This document shows positions 45,901 through 58,900 of a stretch of 64,000 nt of DNA, piece after piece; positions within the stretch are counted from its first letter, which is position 1, and each line of letters begins with the position of its first letter. The position numbers and the translations under genes are program-made. The stretch is from Nematostella vectensis (taxonomy: Eukaryota > Cnidaria > Anthozoa > Actiniaria > Edwardsiidae), in assembly GCF_932526225.1 (NCBI RefSeq), contig NC_064044.1, forward strand, positions 13,027,953 to 13,091,952, given 5' to 3'. Under the pieces are notes generated by a model. The model ran no database searches, was not told the DNA's origin, and saw only the letters and a program-made list of their open reading frames with translations.

Positions 45901-48799
45901 AGTGGCATATACCAGGAATACTTTCTAATTTTTTTACATAAAGTTACTACTCTGTTTCTCAGAGTTGATTTAATAGCTTGTTTACATCGGCTATAAACAC
46001 CATCTAATTGTTTTTCAACAGCTTGTCTGTATTTTTTAAAATTATACCACATGTCTATAACCTTGTCTAAATTCCCACTCTGACGTCCAGGCATTAAAGT
46101 AAACATGTCAAATTGTTATTTCTTCCAGGCTTTCTTTTTATCTTATGGGCTGGGCTGTTTGTGTGTATTGGACAAAGAGGTAAGGTTATTAAGTTCATAC
46201 TTTTGCATTTTCCTAGTCTTTGTACAAAGTTATTTGTATTTTTTGGTGTGTGTTATTTTTTGAAGGCAGGGCTAATATAAATGCCCAACTCATTTCTCTC
46301 TAAGAGAATGCATGACAATGCAAGAGAATTGCATTATTTTTTTTTATTCCATCAGTAAACAGTAAAAAATAATTCCCATTTAAGGGTATCTTTTTGCCCT
46401 TTTTATACTGATTATACCTGATTATTACCTTCTACTGACTATATTGCAATGTAAACTTAGTAATAGTATATCATAACTTCAATATCTCCATTGTCACCAA
46501 TACTATGATGGTTTATTGTTAGAGTGGAATCAATTTCACTCTCTATGATTCCATCTATGATTTTATTTTCATATCAATTGCCTATTTTTCATTGTGTTTT
46601 TGTTGTTGTTGTTTGTCTGCTTAGTGAATGTACAATATGTACATGCCATTTTATTTACCTCTCCAACATTTTTCCTTAGAGGGAGATGAATCTAAATGAC
46701 ATGTGGCAAGCCTTCTGTGCAGCAAGTCCAGACTTTTTGCAGAAATATATAGTCTACCACTACCTGCGCTCAAAAGGATGGGTCCCAAAAACTGGGCTAA
46801 AATATGGAACTGATTATGGTGAGCATTTCACTAAGGGGTGGGTGCCAAAAAATGGGCTAGAATATGCAACAGATTATGGGACAGGTGTAGAAAACTGGGA
46901 TGAAGAACTGAGCAGATTATGGGACAGGTGTAGAAAACTGGGCTAAAATATGGAGCAAATTATTGTGAGCATTTCACTCTTTAAGGGTTGTTTCTTAAAA
47001 CAAGACTAAAATATGGATTACATTATATCATATACATATTATGGATCAAATTGCTGAAATGATGTTCTTTGCAGGATAGAAATAGAGTTGAAGTGTAATT
47101 ATAGATATTTTGTTTCTCCTTTCTCCAATTAAATCAATAGTTTGATTTATTTTAAAGCTATTTTCAGATACGTGTTCAATAAACACATTTTATTGTTTCA
47201 GTCATTTATAAGGAAGGGATGCCATTTTATCATTCAAGGTAACAAACAGTCTATTACATTGTATGGTTACAGTAAAATAGAGGAGAAAACATAACACAGA
47301 TCCAGGCTGAGATAAAAAAAACCTCCTGGCTTAACACAATTGCAGGCCCATCCTTTTGTTGACCCAAAGGGCTATTTCCACCATACCTCAAATACAAAAA
47401 TGTTAAAAAAGAAAAAGTCCTTGGAAAGGATAAAAGTATTTAAGCAGCTTTTCATGATTTGAATACCAAAATCTTCTAAGGGTAGTATGACCATGTAGCC
47501 TGCACCATATGTTAAAGAGACAAAGAGTCAAGACACCACAGTTATGTCTCTGGGATTTTTGTCTGTTTTGCTTGTAGCTACTCTGTTGTTGTTCAGTTGG
47601 TAGAAGAGAAGTCACTTGACACACAAAATGTTGTACAAAGCAGACCGCTGACGTGGTGTAGTCTGTGTGGGCTCAGCAGGGTCAATGAACATGCTGCAAA
47701 GGTCAGTAACAAGGCTGGATGTGATAATCATTAAGTGAGTGGGAAGGTCAGACAGACATACTGTTAGACAAACAGGCATACAAAAAGAAAAGCTATTAAA
47801 AGGGTTGTAGCAATAGAAGGTTCAAAACATATGTTTAGTAAGAAAACTCCCAGTCATGTGACAGACAGAAAAGACGCAGATGGATGGACACTCAGAGAGG
47901 CATTCAGACGGGCGGCCAGACGGGTGGCTAGACAAGCGGCCAGGTCTGATGGACAGGCAAATGGGGACAGGCAGGCAATATGACGAAAGACAAACAAGAA
48001 GACAAACAAAAAGGATCAGCAATGCTTTCAAGAAATTTTAACTGACATATCATTGTTTTCCTGTTCTGCAGGAAGTAATGATCTGCTATGTGATAAAACC
48101 CTCTGGTAAGTAACTGAATCATGTAAGGATGTGATGATGGTGAAGAGGATGATAGAAAAGAGAAATGACTGCAGGCTTACCATTATTTATGCCATGATGA
48201 TCAACTCTTTTTAAAATCACTTTATATCCTTTTTCTCTATACAGAAATAATGAAAGAGGATCTTATTCTTCCATCCTGCATTCCAAGATTTAAAGTACAG
48301 GTACAGTAAAACTGTATTTTTAATTTTATCTACATGCTATAACATTTTTTATTGGGGGGCAAGTCTCATTTTTTCTAATTGCTGTGGAGGCAGATGCTGG
48401 TTCTTCATGTCTTTTGTAACATTCTTGCTCTGCCAAAGGGGCAGCACCCCCCGCCCCGTGCTAGCTTGCCTCTGTTATTAGTTCCTCCTTCAACATAAAA
48501 CATGATGAGAAATTTATCCATATGGAACCACCTAACAACATTTAGTGTGTCTCCATTCCCCTATGTAATCCCCATGTTATGTCAGCACATGTCTTGTCCC
48601 CGTTTGGACTTCAGAGGTTTTGTTTTTGCTAGAGGGTGTTATGTTGGGTATAATATAAATCTTGTCCCTGTTTGTATTTGAGAGGTTTTGTTCTTGCTGG
48701 AGGCTATGTTGGGTATAGTACAAATCGATTTTGTTTTTGCAGGAGGTTGTTATGAGACGATGGATTCCTGAAAGGGCAAGAGAACCAGATAAACCATGA
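42994..48799 (+). CDS. TSEN2: TSEN2, catalytic subunit of tRNA-splicing endonuclease
   Basis: Twelve in-phase exons, 409 aa: 42994-43194, 44080-44182, 44481-44538, 45007-45291, 45767-45851, 46129-46179, 46680-46818, 47202-47238, 47578-47701, 48072-48105, 48245-48300, 48743-48799. TSEN2 cuts the 5' splice site of intron-containing pre-tRNAs in a nuclear complex with TSEN34, TSEN54 and TSEN15. The N-terminal domain has YYTGHFSG and [16 protein letters not shown] very acidic linker (exon 4) has runs of Asp and Ser. The C-terminal nuclease domain has [31 protein letters not shown], then the catalytic triad Tyr310, His318 (PFYHSSYS) and Lys361 (EHAAKEVM), with the Tyr-His spacing of 8 as in human TSEN2. 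It ends [15 protein letters not shown]. It is slightly shorter than the human protein (465 aa), mainly in the linker. It shares a promoter with CEP44. Introns 5, 7 and 11 contain repeats of exon edges. Confidence 0.95.
43195..44079 (+). other. TSEN2 intron 1, G-rich
   Basis: Strongly purine-biased sense strand with many GGGGAGG and GGGAGG motifs (43260-43510, 43780-43990). Frames here have no protein signal. G-quadruplex formation in the transcript is possible. Confidence 0.6.
45840..45876 (+). repeat. 18-bp tandem repeat at TSEN2 exon 5 donor
   Basis: AGCTTAGAGGAG|GTAACC is followed directly by AGCTTAGAGGAGCTGACC. The last codons of exon 5 and the donor are repeated once; the copy has CT for GT at the splice site. 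Confidence 0.85.
46768..46990 (+). repeat. Copies of TSEN2 exon 7 end in intron 7
   Basis: Exon 7 ends GGGCTAAAATATGGAACTGA, TTATG|GTGAGC. Downstream 46835-46880 reads GGGTGGGTGCCAAAAA and GGGCTAGAATATGCAAC, ending GATTATGG; further copies lie at 46890-46975, the last keeping TTATTGTGAGCATTTCACT. So both the exon tail and the donor region are repeated three to four times with about 10-15 percent divergence. Confidence 0.88.
47740..48010 (+). repeat. Degenerate GACAGACAGG-type simple repeat, TSEN2 intron 9
   Basis: Purine-rich repeated GACAGG, CAGACGG and GACAAAC motifs. No coding signal. Confidence 0.6.
48590..48765 (+). repeat. Copies of TSEN2 exon 12 acceptor in intron 11
   Basis: The true acceptor is TTTTGTTTTTGCAG|GAGGTTGTTATG. 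Two degraded copies precede it: TTTTGTTTTTGCTAGAGGGT with GTTATGTTGGG near 48630, and TTTTGTTCTTGCTGGAGGCT with ATGTTGGG near 48688. Both have lost the AG at the equivalent position (CTAGAG, CTGGAG), leaving the last copy as the functional site. Confidence 0.85.
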
Positions 48800-49979
48800 A
48801 CCTTTATCTAATTTGCGAAGGCAAGTTAAAAATAACAATCATTGACTTTCACTGCTCTTTATTAAAAGGCTGTAATTAACTCCTTTTGTAAATAAATGAA
48901 TCGTTAAAGAAGATTGTACAAAGTAAACATCAATTGAACAAGATGCAAATTTCATGTTTTACTGATATGACACACAGAAATACAGAATTGTGATTTATTA
49001 TTATATACATTATTAAATGATCTGATGATATTGTTTTTTTTTCACTTTTAATAAAAGATAAAGACACAAACAATATTTCATTTGTTTATTAAGAAATAAA
49101 TTGATGATACAATTATCTGTGCTACAAACAGCTTTATACTAGACAGTTGAAATAGAGACAGTTTTACAGACAGCTTTATACTAAACAGTTAGTCTACTGC
49201 AAAAGTTAGATACTGCACAGTTAGATACTGCAACAGTTGAAATAATGTTCAAATTATTTTTTGATAAAATTTCAATTTCCACTTCCTTATTATTGTAGTC
49301 TACAACTTAAGATACAATCATGACAAGGACAAAAATCGAGATAAAGACAATAACATAATTTTCAAAAATACAAACAAATATTTTTTTCTGCCAAGCCTCT
49401 AAGGAGATTAACTATAATACAAAGTTTAGGTTGATCTAATTTTCTGTACAGCCACTACTGTATTAACAGTAGTAGAGTTTCTAGTTTCTACTAATTTCCT
49501 CTGTATAAATTCAGCATTTTAGTTAAAATTAATAAATTTTATTAATTGCTCATAACATGGTTCGATGGTTATAATCTGTTTGGTGTTGTATCTTGCTTGT
49601 ATCAGGCTCAGTGGATGGAATTTTTTATTTTTATTTTTTTGCAAATTCACCCTTATAAAGAGTATTTTTCAGCCGCCATTTAGTCATCCTAGCAAAATAC
49701 TAAGTGTAATAAGGCATTAATTCCCATTGGCTGATTTTGGGGAGCTGGTTGAAATATTTTCAGTATTGGTGAATAATGTATAAACCTTTTATTTTGGTGT
49801 TTATTTCAAAATGTGTCTACTTTTTATGTAAACAATTTAACAGAGGTACACAGTCCCTTTAAGATACTCATGAATTACTCTACACTGCTTATTGGCCCCT
49901 TCTCAAATGATTTGCCTTTTTTATGGAAGCAATAACGAGTGCAGTTGAGAAGGGCTATATAAGAAAGTCAGGAATGACT
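48800..49979. other. Convergent 3' flanks of TSEN2 and the kinase gene
   Basis: AATAAA at 48891-48896 is the likely TSEN2 poly(A) signal. 49110-49230 has small repeats (CAGCTTTATACTA, CAGTTAGATACTGCA). 49875-49910 echoes the last codons of the kinase gene. No other gene is seen. Confidence 0.6.
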
Positions 49980-52900
49980 CTACACTGCTTGTTCGCCTTC
50001 CTCAAATGTGGGGTTGACATGCCCTGGACATGTCCTGTCATCGCCTGTCCCAATACCGACATTCATGTAACCACTCTGTGATAGGAGGACGGGTGCTGGC
50101 TGGGCTGCTCTTTGACCTGCAAATAATACGCACGGTTGGAAGTCTCCTTTTGCAGCTGTCATGGTCTCTGTCACGCAAGCCCCTGTAGCCCACTACACGT
50201 GCTTGCGTGACAGACCACAACGGCTGTGGAGGAGTCTCTACAGTTCTTTTAATGGGGGGGACTTTTAATGGGGGGGTGAATAGGTTCGCGGGTCGGCGGA
50301 TTCGGCCCAGAAAAGCTCACGGATTACGGATTTGGATTATTATTTCAGCGGATTGACGGATTTTGGAAGTACGGCAGATCAGGTATCTCTTCACAATTCG
50401 CTGAATTCGGGCGCGGATTTCGGATTTTGACCGCTTCGACGGTCGAATTTCGGATTTTAAATAAATTTCAATCGATGCTATTGTTTATCTGTCAAACCAT
50501 GCGGATCTAAAAAAAATATGCGGATCCACGGATTTGCCCCAAAAATGTAGCGGATCTGCGGATTTACATACCCCTATTCACCTCCCTCCCCTTTAATGGA
50601 ATAATTATGATTATAGAAAGGATGGTTGAAGTGTTGATAGATGACAGTGGGGTCTAATAAGCACCTTCATTCTCCAAAAACACCTATCATAAAATATTGT
50701 ACCCACCAAAATGCCATTCATTGCCTAAATGCGCTGCCTTTCGTAAAGGCCCCCACGGCAAAATTTTAGAGATAGCCCCCGTTTTAATAAATGCCGCTCC
50801 CCAACACCCTAAAGCAGTATGTCCAAACACAAGGCTATTAGCACCCACAATGTCAGTAGTGTCAAATGGTATAAAGGCTGCATCTCTACCTTTCTCTGAT
50901 TCAGCGGCAGCAATCTCAGTATTCATGTATAGGGGATGACTGTCAGTGGTTGCCATGGTAGTAGGTGATTCTGGCTCTGTTGTCTCCTCGTTTTTGATCT
51001 GTGAGATAATCATCTGGAAGTTTGGACGCTGGGACGGGTCTTTGTTCCAACAGCTTTTCATCACGTCATAGATGTGGTCTGGACAGTCCTCTGGTTTACC
51101 TAGATGAACTCCCTGGAAAAACAAACAGGAAAAACTATTGAATGGACAGGATTTCACAATTGGTTAATTTCCTTCCTAGCCGCCTTTTGGCTCGATGCGA
51201 TTTTGCTGATGAGTCAATAGGAAACAAATATTGTTCGGATCTATCATGGGTGCGCAAGAAACTACATACAGTAGCGGATCTAGGGGGAGGGTTTAGGAGG
51301 TGTAACCCCCCCCCCCCCCCCCCCTTTGGGTTGCCAGAAAGCCATATGTGACAACAAAATTACCCCCTCTCCCCTCTGTCACTTTGCCACCCCCCCCCCC
51401 CCCCCTTAAGTGAAAATCAAGATCCGCCCCCGAGTCCGTTTTTTTTTTTTCTGGGGAGAAGAGGAGGGGGGGGGGGGGGGGGGGGGGGTTGAAACTACTT
51501 TGGTATATGATAAATGAGAAGAAAGAATTAGTAAAAGCTCAAATCGCTAGAATATGGAGAAAAACATATATAAGTAAAAGCACCTAGAAAAGAGACAATC
51601 AGGGCCACCCAATTGTCCCCCGAAATTTCGATGTGCTCGCAGTTTTTCGGCAAATGCTCGCATGCTGGAGCAATTTTCCAGCTCGCATTGATTTTCGAAG
51701 TGCTCGCTGCTCGATATTTATTCAAAAACCAGAAAATGCCTTGTCTCGCAAAAGAAAACTGGGTACCCGCACTCGCAAAAAAACTCGGCTGCGAGGAGAG
51801 TATCATGCATTGCATGAAAAAACAAAAAAAACAAAAACAAAAAACGATAAAAACCGATGAACCACATACCCCCACTTCATGGGGACGAAGACCAAACTAT
51901 GTAATAAAGTAAAAGCGAACCAAGAAGAAGAAAAAAATTACGTGAAAAAAAAAAAGAGCAAATGACCCCGACGTGACTTGAACACGCAACCTTCTGATCT
52001 GGAGTCAGACGCGCTACCATTGCGCCACGGAGTCAATCATGAAAAATGTAAGGTTTACTAATGTATTTATTGAAGCCAAAGCTTTTTTTTTAGGTCGAAA
52101 GTAATATGATTTTGATTCACTCTCCTAAATATTTGCTCGGGGTACATGGAATAGCATCAAAACAAAAAGTATAAAATAGCAACCTACATTTATTGTACCA
52201 TAATATCATTCTAATAATATTGAAATAAGCCCTGAGAGAGTTTTGAATTTCAACCAGGTATCACAACACACAGTACACTCTAAAGCTACGACCCCAAAAG
52301 CTACAACCCCCCAAAATTTTGCCGTTATTATTTAGTCTACCTTGTTTCCCAAATGGCTACACAGCGCGAAAGTGTCACATGGAATCAGTGATCCTAATGA
52401 GGTAATTCAGCGAATTTTGTTGTGCTTTTCATGGAGGAAATATTCTCATGTGCGCGCCAATGAACTATTCGTGTAGTTGCACACATTTTTCAGACACGCT
52501 CCTTTGCCCGAAAAATTATCCCAAAAACTCTCCCGGTAACCTAACAGACCCGGCAATTACCTGTAATTTAGAAAAATGCCCCCAGAAAAGTTTTCGAACT
52601 CCCTGGCGAGGAAGAGTGTTTATCAAAACAAAGCTTTTGCGTAGCGTGCCGATACGGGTTCGCGACAAGTAAATTATAATTTCCAAAGTTTATGACTAGA
52701 TTGGCTAAATAGTTATTGAAATTCTAGTTTTGTCGACGTCTGTAGACAACTTGCACCCCAAAAGTTGCTGTGGCATCGGCATTTTTCGGAAGGAAGACAA
52801 AGAACAAGTAAATAAAGTCTCATTTTGTTACCGCCTGGATATACTAAAAACATTTGTAAAATCTTGAGTTATATTATAAATGCCATATCATAACACTGAT

Positions 52901-55900
52901 TGGGGCAAGAATGGTAAGAAGCACCAACTCTCCAGGTTTGATTGGGGGGGGGGGGGGGGGGGGGGGCTCACCATGAAAGTGGACATGACTTATTGTCCTA
53001 TCTTTTACAGTGTAAATTTCTACCAAATGCTATCATACAGCAGTGTAGAGAGCATACATTCGCATACACATAAACTACATAGAAAGATATATAATCCACA
53101 GCAGAGCACTGCCATAGAAAATGTGTTTGAAAATTGTTATAAGTGATAGCACATTTGGGGGGGGGGGGGGGGGGTCAAAACAGTTTTTAAGATATAGCAA
53201 TTTTCAAACAAATAATCTGGAAAGTCAAGATATATTTAGTCCACCAAGTTGTTTTCCAACAGCTACTCTTGTGAGACAATGAGCTGGCCCTATATTTCTG
53301 GTGCTGTTTGAATTACTCCTTCAGGAAGGACTACGCCTATCTGGTTAACTTCTAGAATACCATGGATGTAACAAGGGGGGCTATGGCCAACCATTCCTTG
53401 GATGTATTTGCTTTGAAATTTAAAAAAAAAATAGAAACCGATGTGAAGACAGATATATAGACACAAATGGGAGCTGCTTCTTCCTTTCTTGGAACTCCGG
53501 TCTCCCACTGGAGACCTTGCTATTTTCTAACTATAAGGGTTTGTAATAAAATCTGAATACTAAGCAAAAAATGTTTTAAGATATTAGCATATTCATGGCG
53601 AATTTTAGAGCATCACTTAGGAAGCAGCAGCATTGGGGGAACAATAATAATGGGAAATATTACAAAAAAAAACTCTTTTTTTTAAAATTTAGTAGCAGTA
53701 AGTATTGTAATAAATAAGTACTTACATATCATTGTTTAGGTGAAAAACAGTTCCAATAAACCTGCGATTATTAGCCACAATTTATTTTGGGTCTCAACAG
53801 CATTCCCTAGCATTCCCTTGTTGACAATATCAGCCGTTTTCCCACCAAAATACAAAATGCACATAAGAAATAAATGTAATTAACTTTACTTCATTCCTGA
53901 GTGTATAAAGCTAAAACACCTCAAATTTTAGCCTTGAAGAAAGCTCCCGAACACTTGTTTCTTTCTCTACGGCCCTACGGGTCGGGTCTTCGACTAATCG
54001 TATCATGAATCGACGAAGGAAATGCGCGGTAAAAATTCAAATTGACATTAATTTCCACAATAGCATTATAGATAGAAAAGCTTTGATTGCATTTGCAATA
54101 ATATAATTGCCAAAGTTGCCTTTTTTACCTGCACAAATATAAGCTAATGCTCGGATGAAATCTCAAATCCAACATGGCGCGTCTCCTGTCTTGAAGTGAA
54201 TTAGCGATGACATTATAAGGGCAGAACGGACGTACTTTATGTAAGCTCAGCCATAGCGTAATGACAAATGGGGACACAAAATAGATGGTACACGAAGTGG
54301 CGCAGAGGCTCATGGGGTATTGCACAATATGGCAGATTTCCCGGGACCACGAAAAAAAAAACAGTTGCATTTTATGACTGGATACCACAGGTATCCCAGT
54401 AACAAATTGAATAAGCTTATTATCTCATAAGGATCACTGATTCCACATGAAACTTCCACGCTGTGTAGCCATTTTGGAAAACAAGGTAGGCTAAATAATA
54501 ACGGCAAAATTTTGGGGGTCGTAGCTTTTGGGGTCACAGGTTTTAGGTTTTAGGTCTTCGTTTTGTAGACACCCTCGCTCGTCCGGTCGCTTCGCGACCT
54601 CATCTCGCTTCGCTTGCTGATTTAATCTCGCTTCGCTCGATTACTGACTCTGAAGTTGACTTGGAGCAAGTCTATGTATTTATAAGCACTTTTATTTATT
54701 TATAAGCAATAAAATTTAATAACGTCGTTAACATCACGGGCAAACCAGACGAAATGTTCGTGTATCGAATATTATCTTTAATTTGCTCATCGAATATATC
54801 TGTAATAAAGCCAATTTCTTGAAGCTGTTGTCATAGATGAATGTCGTTACGTTTTAGCCGTAGTTCATAACAGCTAAGGCGTTTTTTATCCCTCATCTCT
54901 GTGGGGAGGAGGTGAACCGAGATGGAGGGTTGAAAATCGCCTAAACTGTTATGAATCATGGCTAAAACGGAACCAGATCAATATATGACAAAAACTATAT
55001 ATGACAAGAAATTGGCTTTATTACAGATATATCCCATGAACAAATTAAAAAACGGCCCAGCCTCGACTAAAAATTAGACGTTCTTACACACCTGTCAACC
55101 TCTGAAAATCTCAAGGCTTGAGAATATTTTGGGGGTAGGGGTGGGGTATATTCATTTTTTAGGGGGAGGGGTGGGTTTAGCCTTGCAGGCGTTGCAGTAT
55201 AGAAAGCTCTCACGAACAAATCCACTTATTGATCTCACAAGGGTTTTAGATTGTGCTACGCAAAGGAATAATTGTTTCAAATATTTTCAATAATAGAAAA
55301 TAGGCAAAATGACAATTTTCTATAGAATAATTTTTCGGAAGCGATAAAAATCGCTAAAAAGCGGGAGATTTGGTGCTCAACGCGGGAGAGCGGGAGAAGG
55401 GGTTCAAAATCTTGAGACTCCTGCCTCCCGCGGGAGATTTGACAGGTATGTTCTTATAAAAAAAAGAGTGTAATTGTATGTGATCTGAAACTCAACACAC
55501 TAAACAGGTAAAACTCGCAGACCTACTCGCCCAAATATTAGCTTAGAATTTCACTCAAGACTACATTGGAGACACAATATACTACAAACTGAGATCACAG
55601 TGAGCTTGAGATACCTATATTACTTTTTTTTATTCTTTACAAACAGTCCCGTACCCCGAAGGAAGGGGGGTGGGTACGGGCCTGTTTGTAAACTATAAAA
55701 CACAACGGCCGAAGGTCCACTTTCGGTTCTCAATAGACGTGCTATTTGTTGACATACTGTAAAGCATAAGCTAGATCATTCTGGTATGTAGCCAAATCCG
55801 ACAATAAACATCCCGTGGAGATACTGCAAAGGCATAAGAAAATCCCTATGTTTTTTCAGCGGTAGTCAGATTTTTATCAGAGAACTCACCCCCCCCCCCC

Positions 55901-58900
55901 CCCCCCCCCCCCCCTCCCACCCGAAAAATTAGGTACACTTTCTCGGATTTCGCACCGCCCAAAGAAAAATCATGGGTGCGGGCCTGACAAAGGGAATTAA
56001 AATGAGTGTTTTATTGTGAATTTCACACAATCAAACTCCCAAAACCACAAACTGTGTGCTTGGGCTCTCTGCGTGCAAACGAGGAAATGTTCTCTTCACA
56101 CTTCTTCTATAATTGGTTCGCGTGGGTACACTGTTAGTTTCAGGGAGTTATTTTTACTCCACTCAGAGAGTAAAAACTACTCTTTGCGATGGAGTACTTT
56201 TAAAGGAGTAATTTGAACTCCTTTATTGGAGTAAAAACCACTCCACTAAGGAGTATTTTTTTTTGTTTACTCCCTTAACGGAGTAAGTTTTACTCTGCTG
56301 AGAATTAGTATAGAATGTTTCTTAGAAAAAGAGTGATTTTCACTCTTGTTGGTCAAATAATGGAGTAAAAAGTACTCTTTTCTGGGGGTAATTTTAGCAG
56401 AGTAAAAGCTACTCCAAATATCTGAAGTGAAAAGAGTTATTTTTACTCCAGATGGTCAAGAAATGGAGTAAAAAAGTACTCCTTTGAGGGGGTAGGTTTT
56501 GAAGAGTAAAAACTACTCCAGCCATCTCGTGTTGAGAGAGTAGTTTTTACTCCAGCTGTATCTTTTTAGAGCAGTAACAAACCACACCAAATATATAAAA
56601 TAAAGCGAGTTGTTTTTTTACTCTGAATTAGCTGAATTTAATAAGGAAAACGATAGTCTCTATTATATAAGACAACAGATAAAAATAATAATTTATCGTA
56701 TTTATTGTTGAGACAAAAAACTCTACCCTGTGCCTAGAAGTTTCCTAAGATTTCCTAAGTTCGATCAAAACAACAAAATATGATTAAACTTCCTAAAAAT
56801 TCCTAGGATTTCCTAGTATAAGCAGTAGACCAGAAAATCGGAATAATTTGGATAAGAAAATCTTAGGAAGAAGATTTGAAGCATTCTACAATTTAGGAAC
56901 TCTTAGGAAATTCTTAGGAAATCCTAAAAGAACATTTTCAATACAAGAACAGGCCTCACCATACTTGCATATATTGTCAGCTATACTACAACAATAGGAA
57001 ATGTAATCAAAGACAGGCATTGGACTCGAACATGAGTTTTATGTGGTGTACTTTCAGAATTCGCTCAGAATAATTAGTACTGCATTGAAAAGAAAGATAG
57101 GTAGGGTGATAATTGTATAAAATTCTTAGATCCGATTTGAACATTATAAAATAATATATATTGTTTCTAATAGAAATGCTACTTGAGATTATAAAAAAAA
57201 GAAGTCCAGCTTTGCAGATGACGGATCACCAGGGCCCGTAAAAGCAAAATGTACCGGGCGTCCCTCGCTTTAGTGGCCGAGAGGGGCTTGGGCCCAAGGC
57301 GCAAAATCATAACGGTCGAACGAAAGCCATTATCACAGCCTCCAAACGGATAGCCGTTTATTCCCGTCTTTTCTACGCGTAATTCACCTTTTTTAAGGAT
57401 TTGATGGCAGAAAATGGATTGAAGTAAAAGGTTAGTGTGTAATGGGCTTTATAATGTGATAGGTTTCTATAGTAAATGTGATTTGTGCGACCAACTTCAG
57501 TATCAAATCATCGTTCGTGAGCGGATTTCTCGAACTAGACTGATATGTTTTGTGATTCTTTGTTATCTTCCAAAGCAATACTACCTTCTTATGTGTTTCT
57601 CTTATTATCTTCGCAGGACATTATGATAGAGATAGTAAAATGTGCTCGAGTTGCAAAGCCAGAAAAGAAAGAAGTTGGAGGTATAAGGAATGTATCAATG
57701 CGTAAATCGCAAGAAACGAATAAAAACTTCGTAAACTTAAGTTATTCACTAATCACTGTACTTACATCTAAAGCGCCTATGCTTTATAAACTGTTACTTG
57801 AAGCACAAAATTGAATAACTTAGCTTAGTAAAAACCTAGTAATCAGTCTTGCACCTAAAATTTGTCCAGATATTTATTTTGAATATCTAATGTTACTGTA
57901 GTTGGTTTTTGTCCGTATATTCTGATCACAGTAAACCCTGCATATGAAGAACCTAGTTATCTTTTCAAGCTAGCCTACCAGGTTCAAATTTAAATGGTGC
58001 ATATAGAGGCATTAGGCTTCTAGCTTGTTATCTGAATATACAAAGATGGAAGAGGTGACAGTTCTTTTGGAAAACCGTAATGACGCCAAAAAGGGTAATG
58101 TTCAAAAGCTGTTAAAGTAGTTATAGAAAAATAATATTGTGTATGTTTGTTTCAGCTTTGTTATGTTGGAACACTTGTTAGTAATTTTGTCCTGGATACC
58201 TTATGTCAAATGACTATTATTTTTCAAACATTTTTTCAACTTATATTTTTGTTATTTTTTAAACTGAATTGTTTAATTAAATCATTTGTTAAATTCATAA
58301 TAACGTCTTTTCCTTGGTGTTTCTAAATTACTCTAATTTCTCCAGTATTAACCCCTGAAGTAGGTGGAGTTTAAACGGCCATTTTGTAAAAACAGGGGGG
58401 AGGGGGTTGAAATCATCCCTTTAGTTACCCAATTAGTAGGGGGAAATAAAATAGGGAGTAAAAATTGACTCCCATTTTGAGGGTGAATTGTACTCTTTTA
58501 ATGGAGTAACTACAAGCAACCTAGTAAATTACTCCACTTAGCTACCCCCTAAAGTGGGTAAAATTTACTCCCCTAAGAGAGTAGGAAAAAAAGGAGTAAA
58601 AAATAACTCCATTTTGAGGGTAAATTGTACTCCTTTAATGGAGTAATAGCAAGCAACCTAGTAAATCACTCCCTTTAGTTACTCCCCTACAGGGGTAAAA
58701 TCTACTCCCTTGAGAGAGTAGAAAAAAGGGAGTAAAAAATTACTCCAAAAAGGGAGTCATTTTGTACCTCGGTTTTTTACTCCCTTTTTGGAGTTAAAAC
58801 TACTCTATGAAACTAACAGTGTATACGACCCCTATAGCCCTCCCCTAAATCTATCCTTTGGATAAATCAGTACAGACTTCTTCGTTTTTAGGTCTAGTAT

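Noticed and set aside
54125-54537. Minus-strand frames of 75-87 aa
   Set aside because: They overlap the inverted end of the 52279-54548 element and show no transposase motif.
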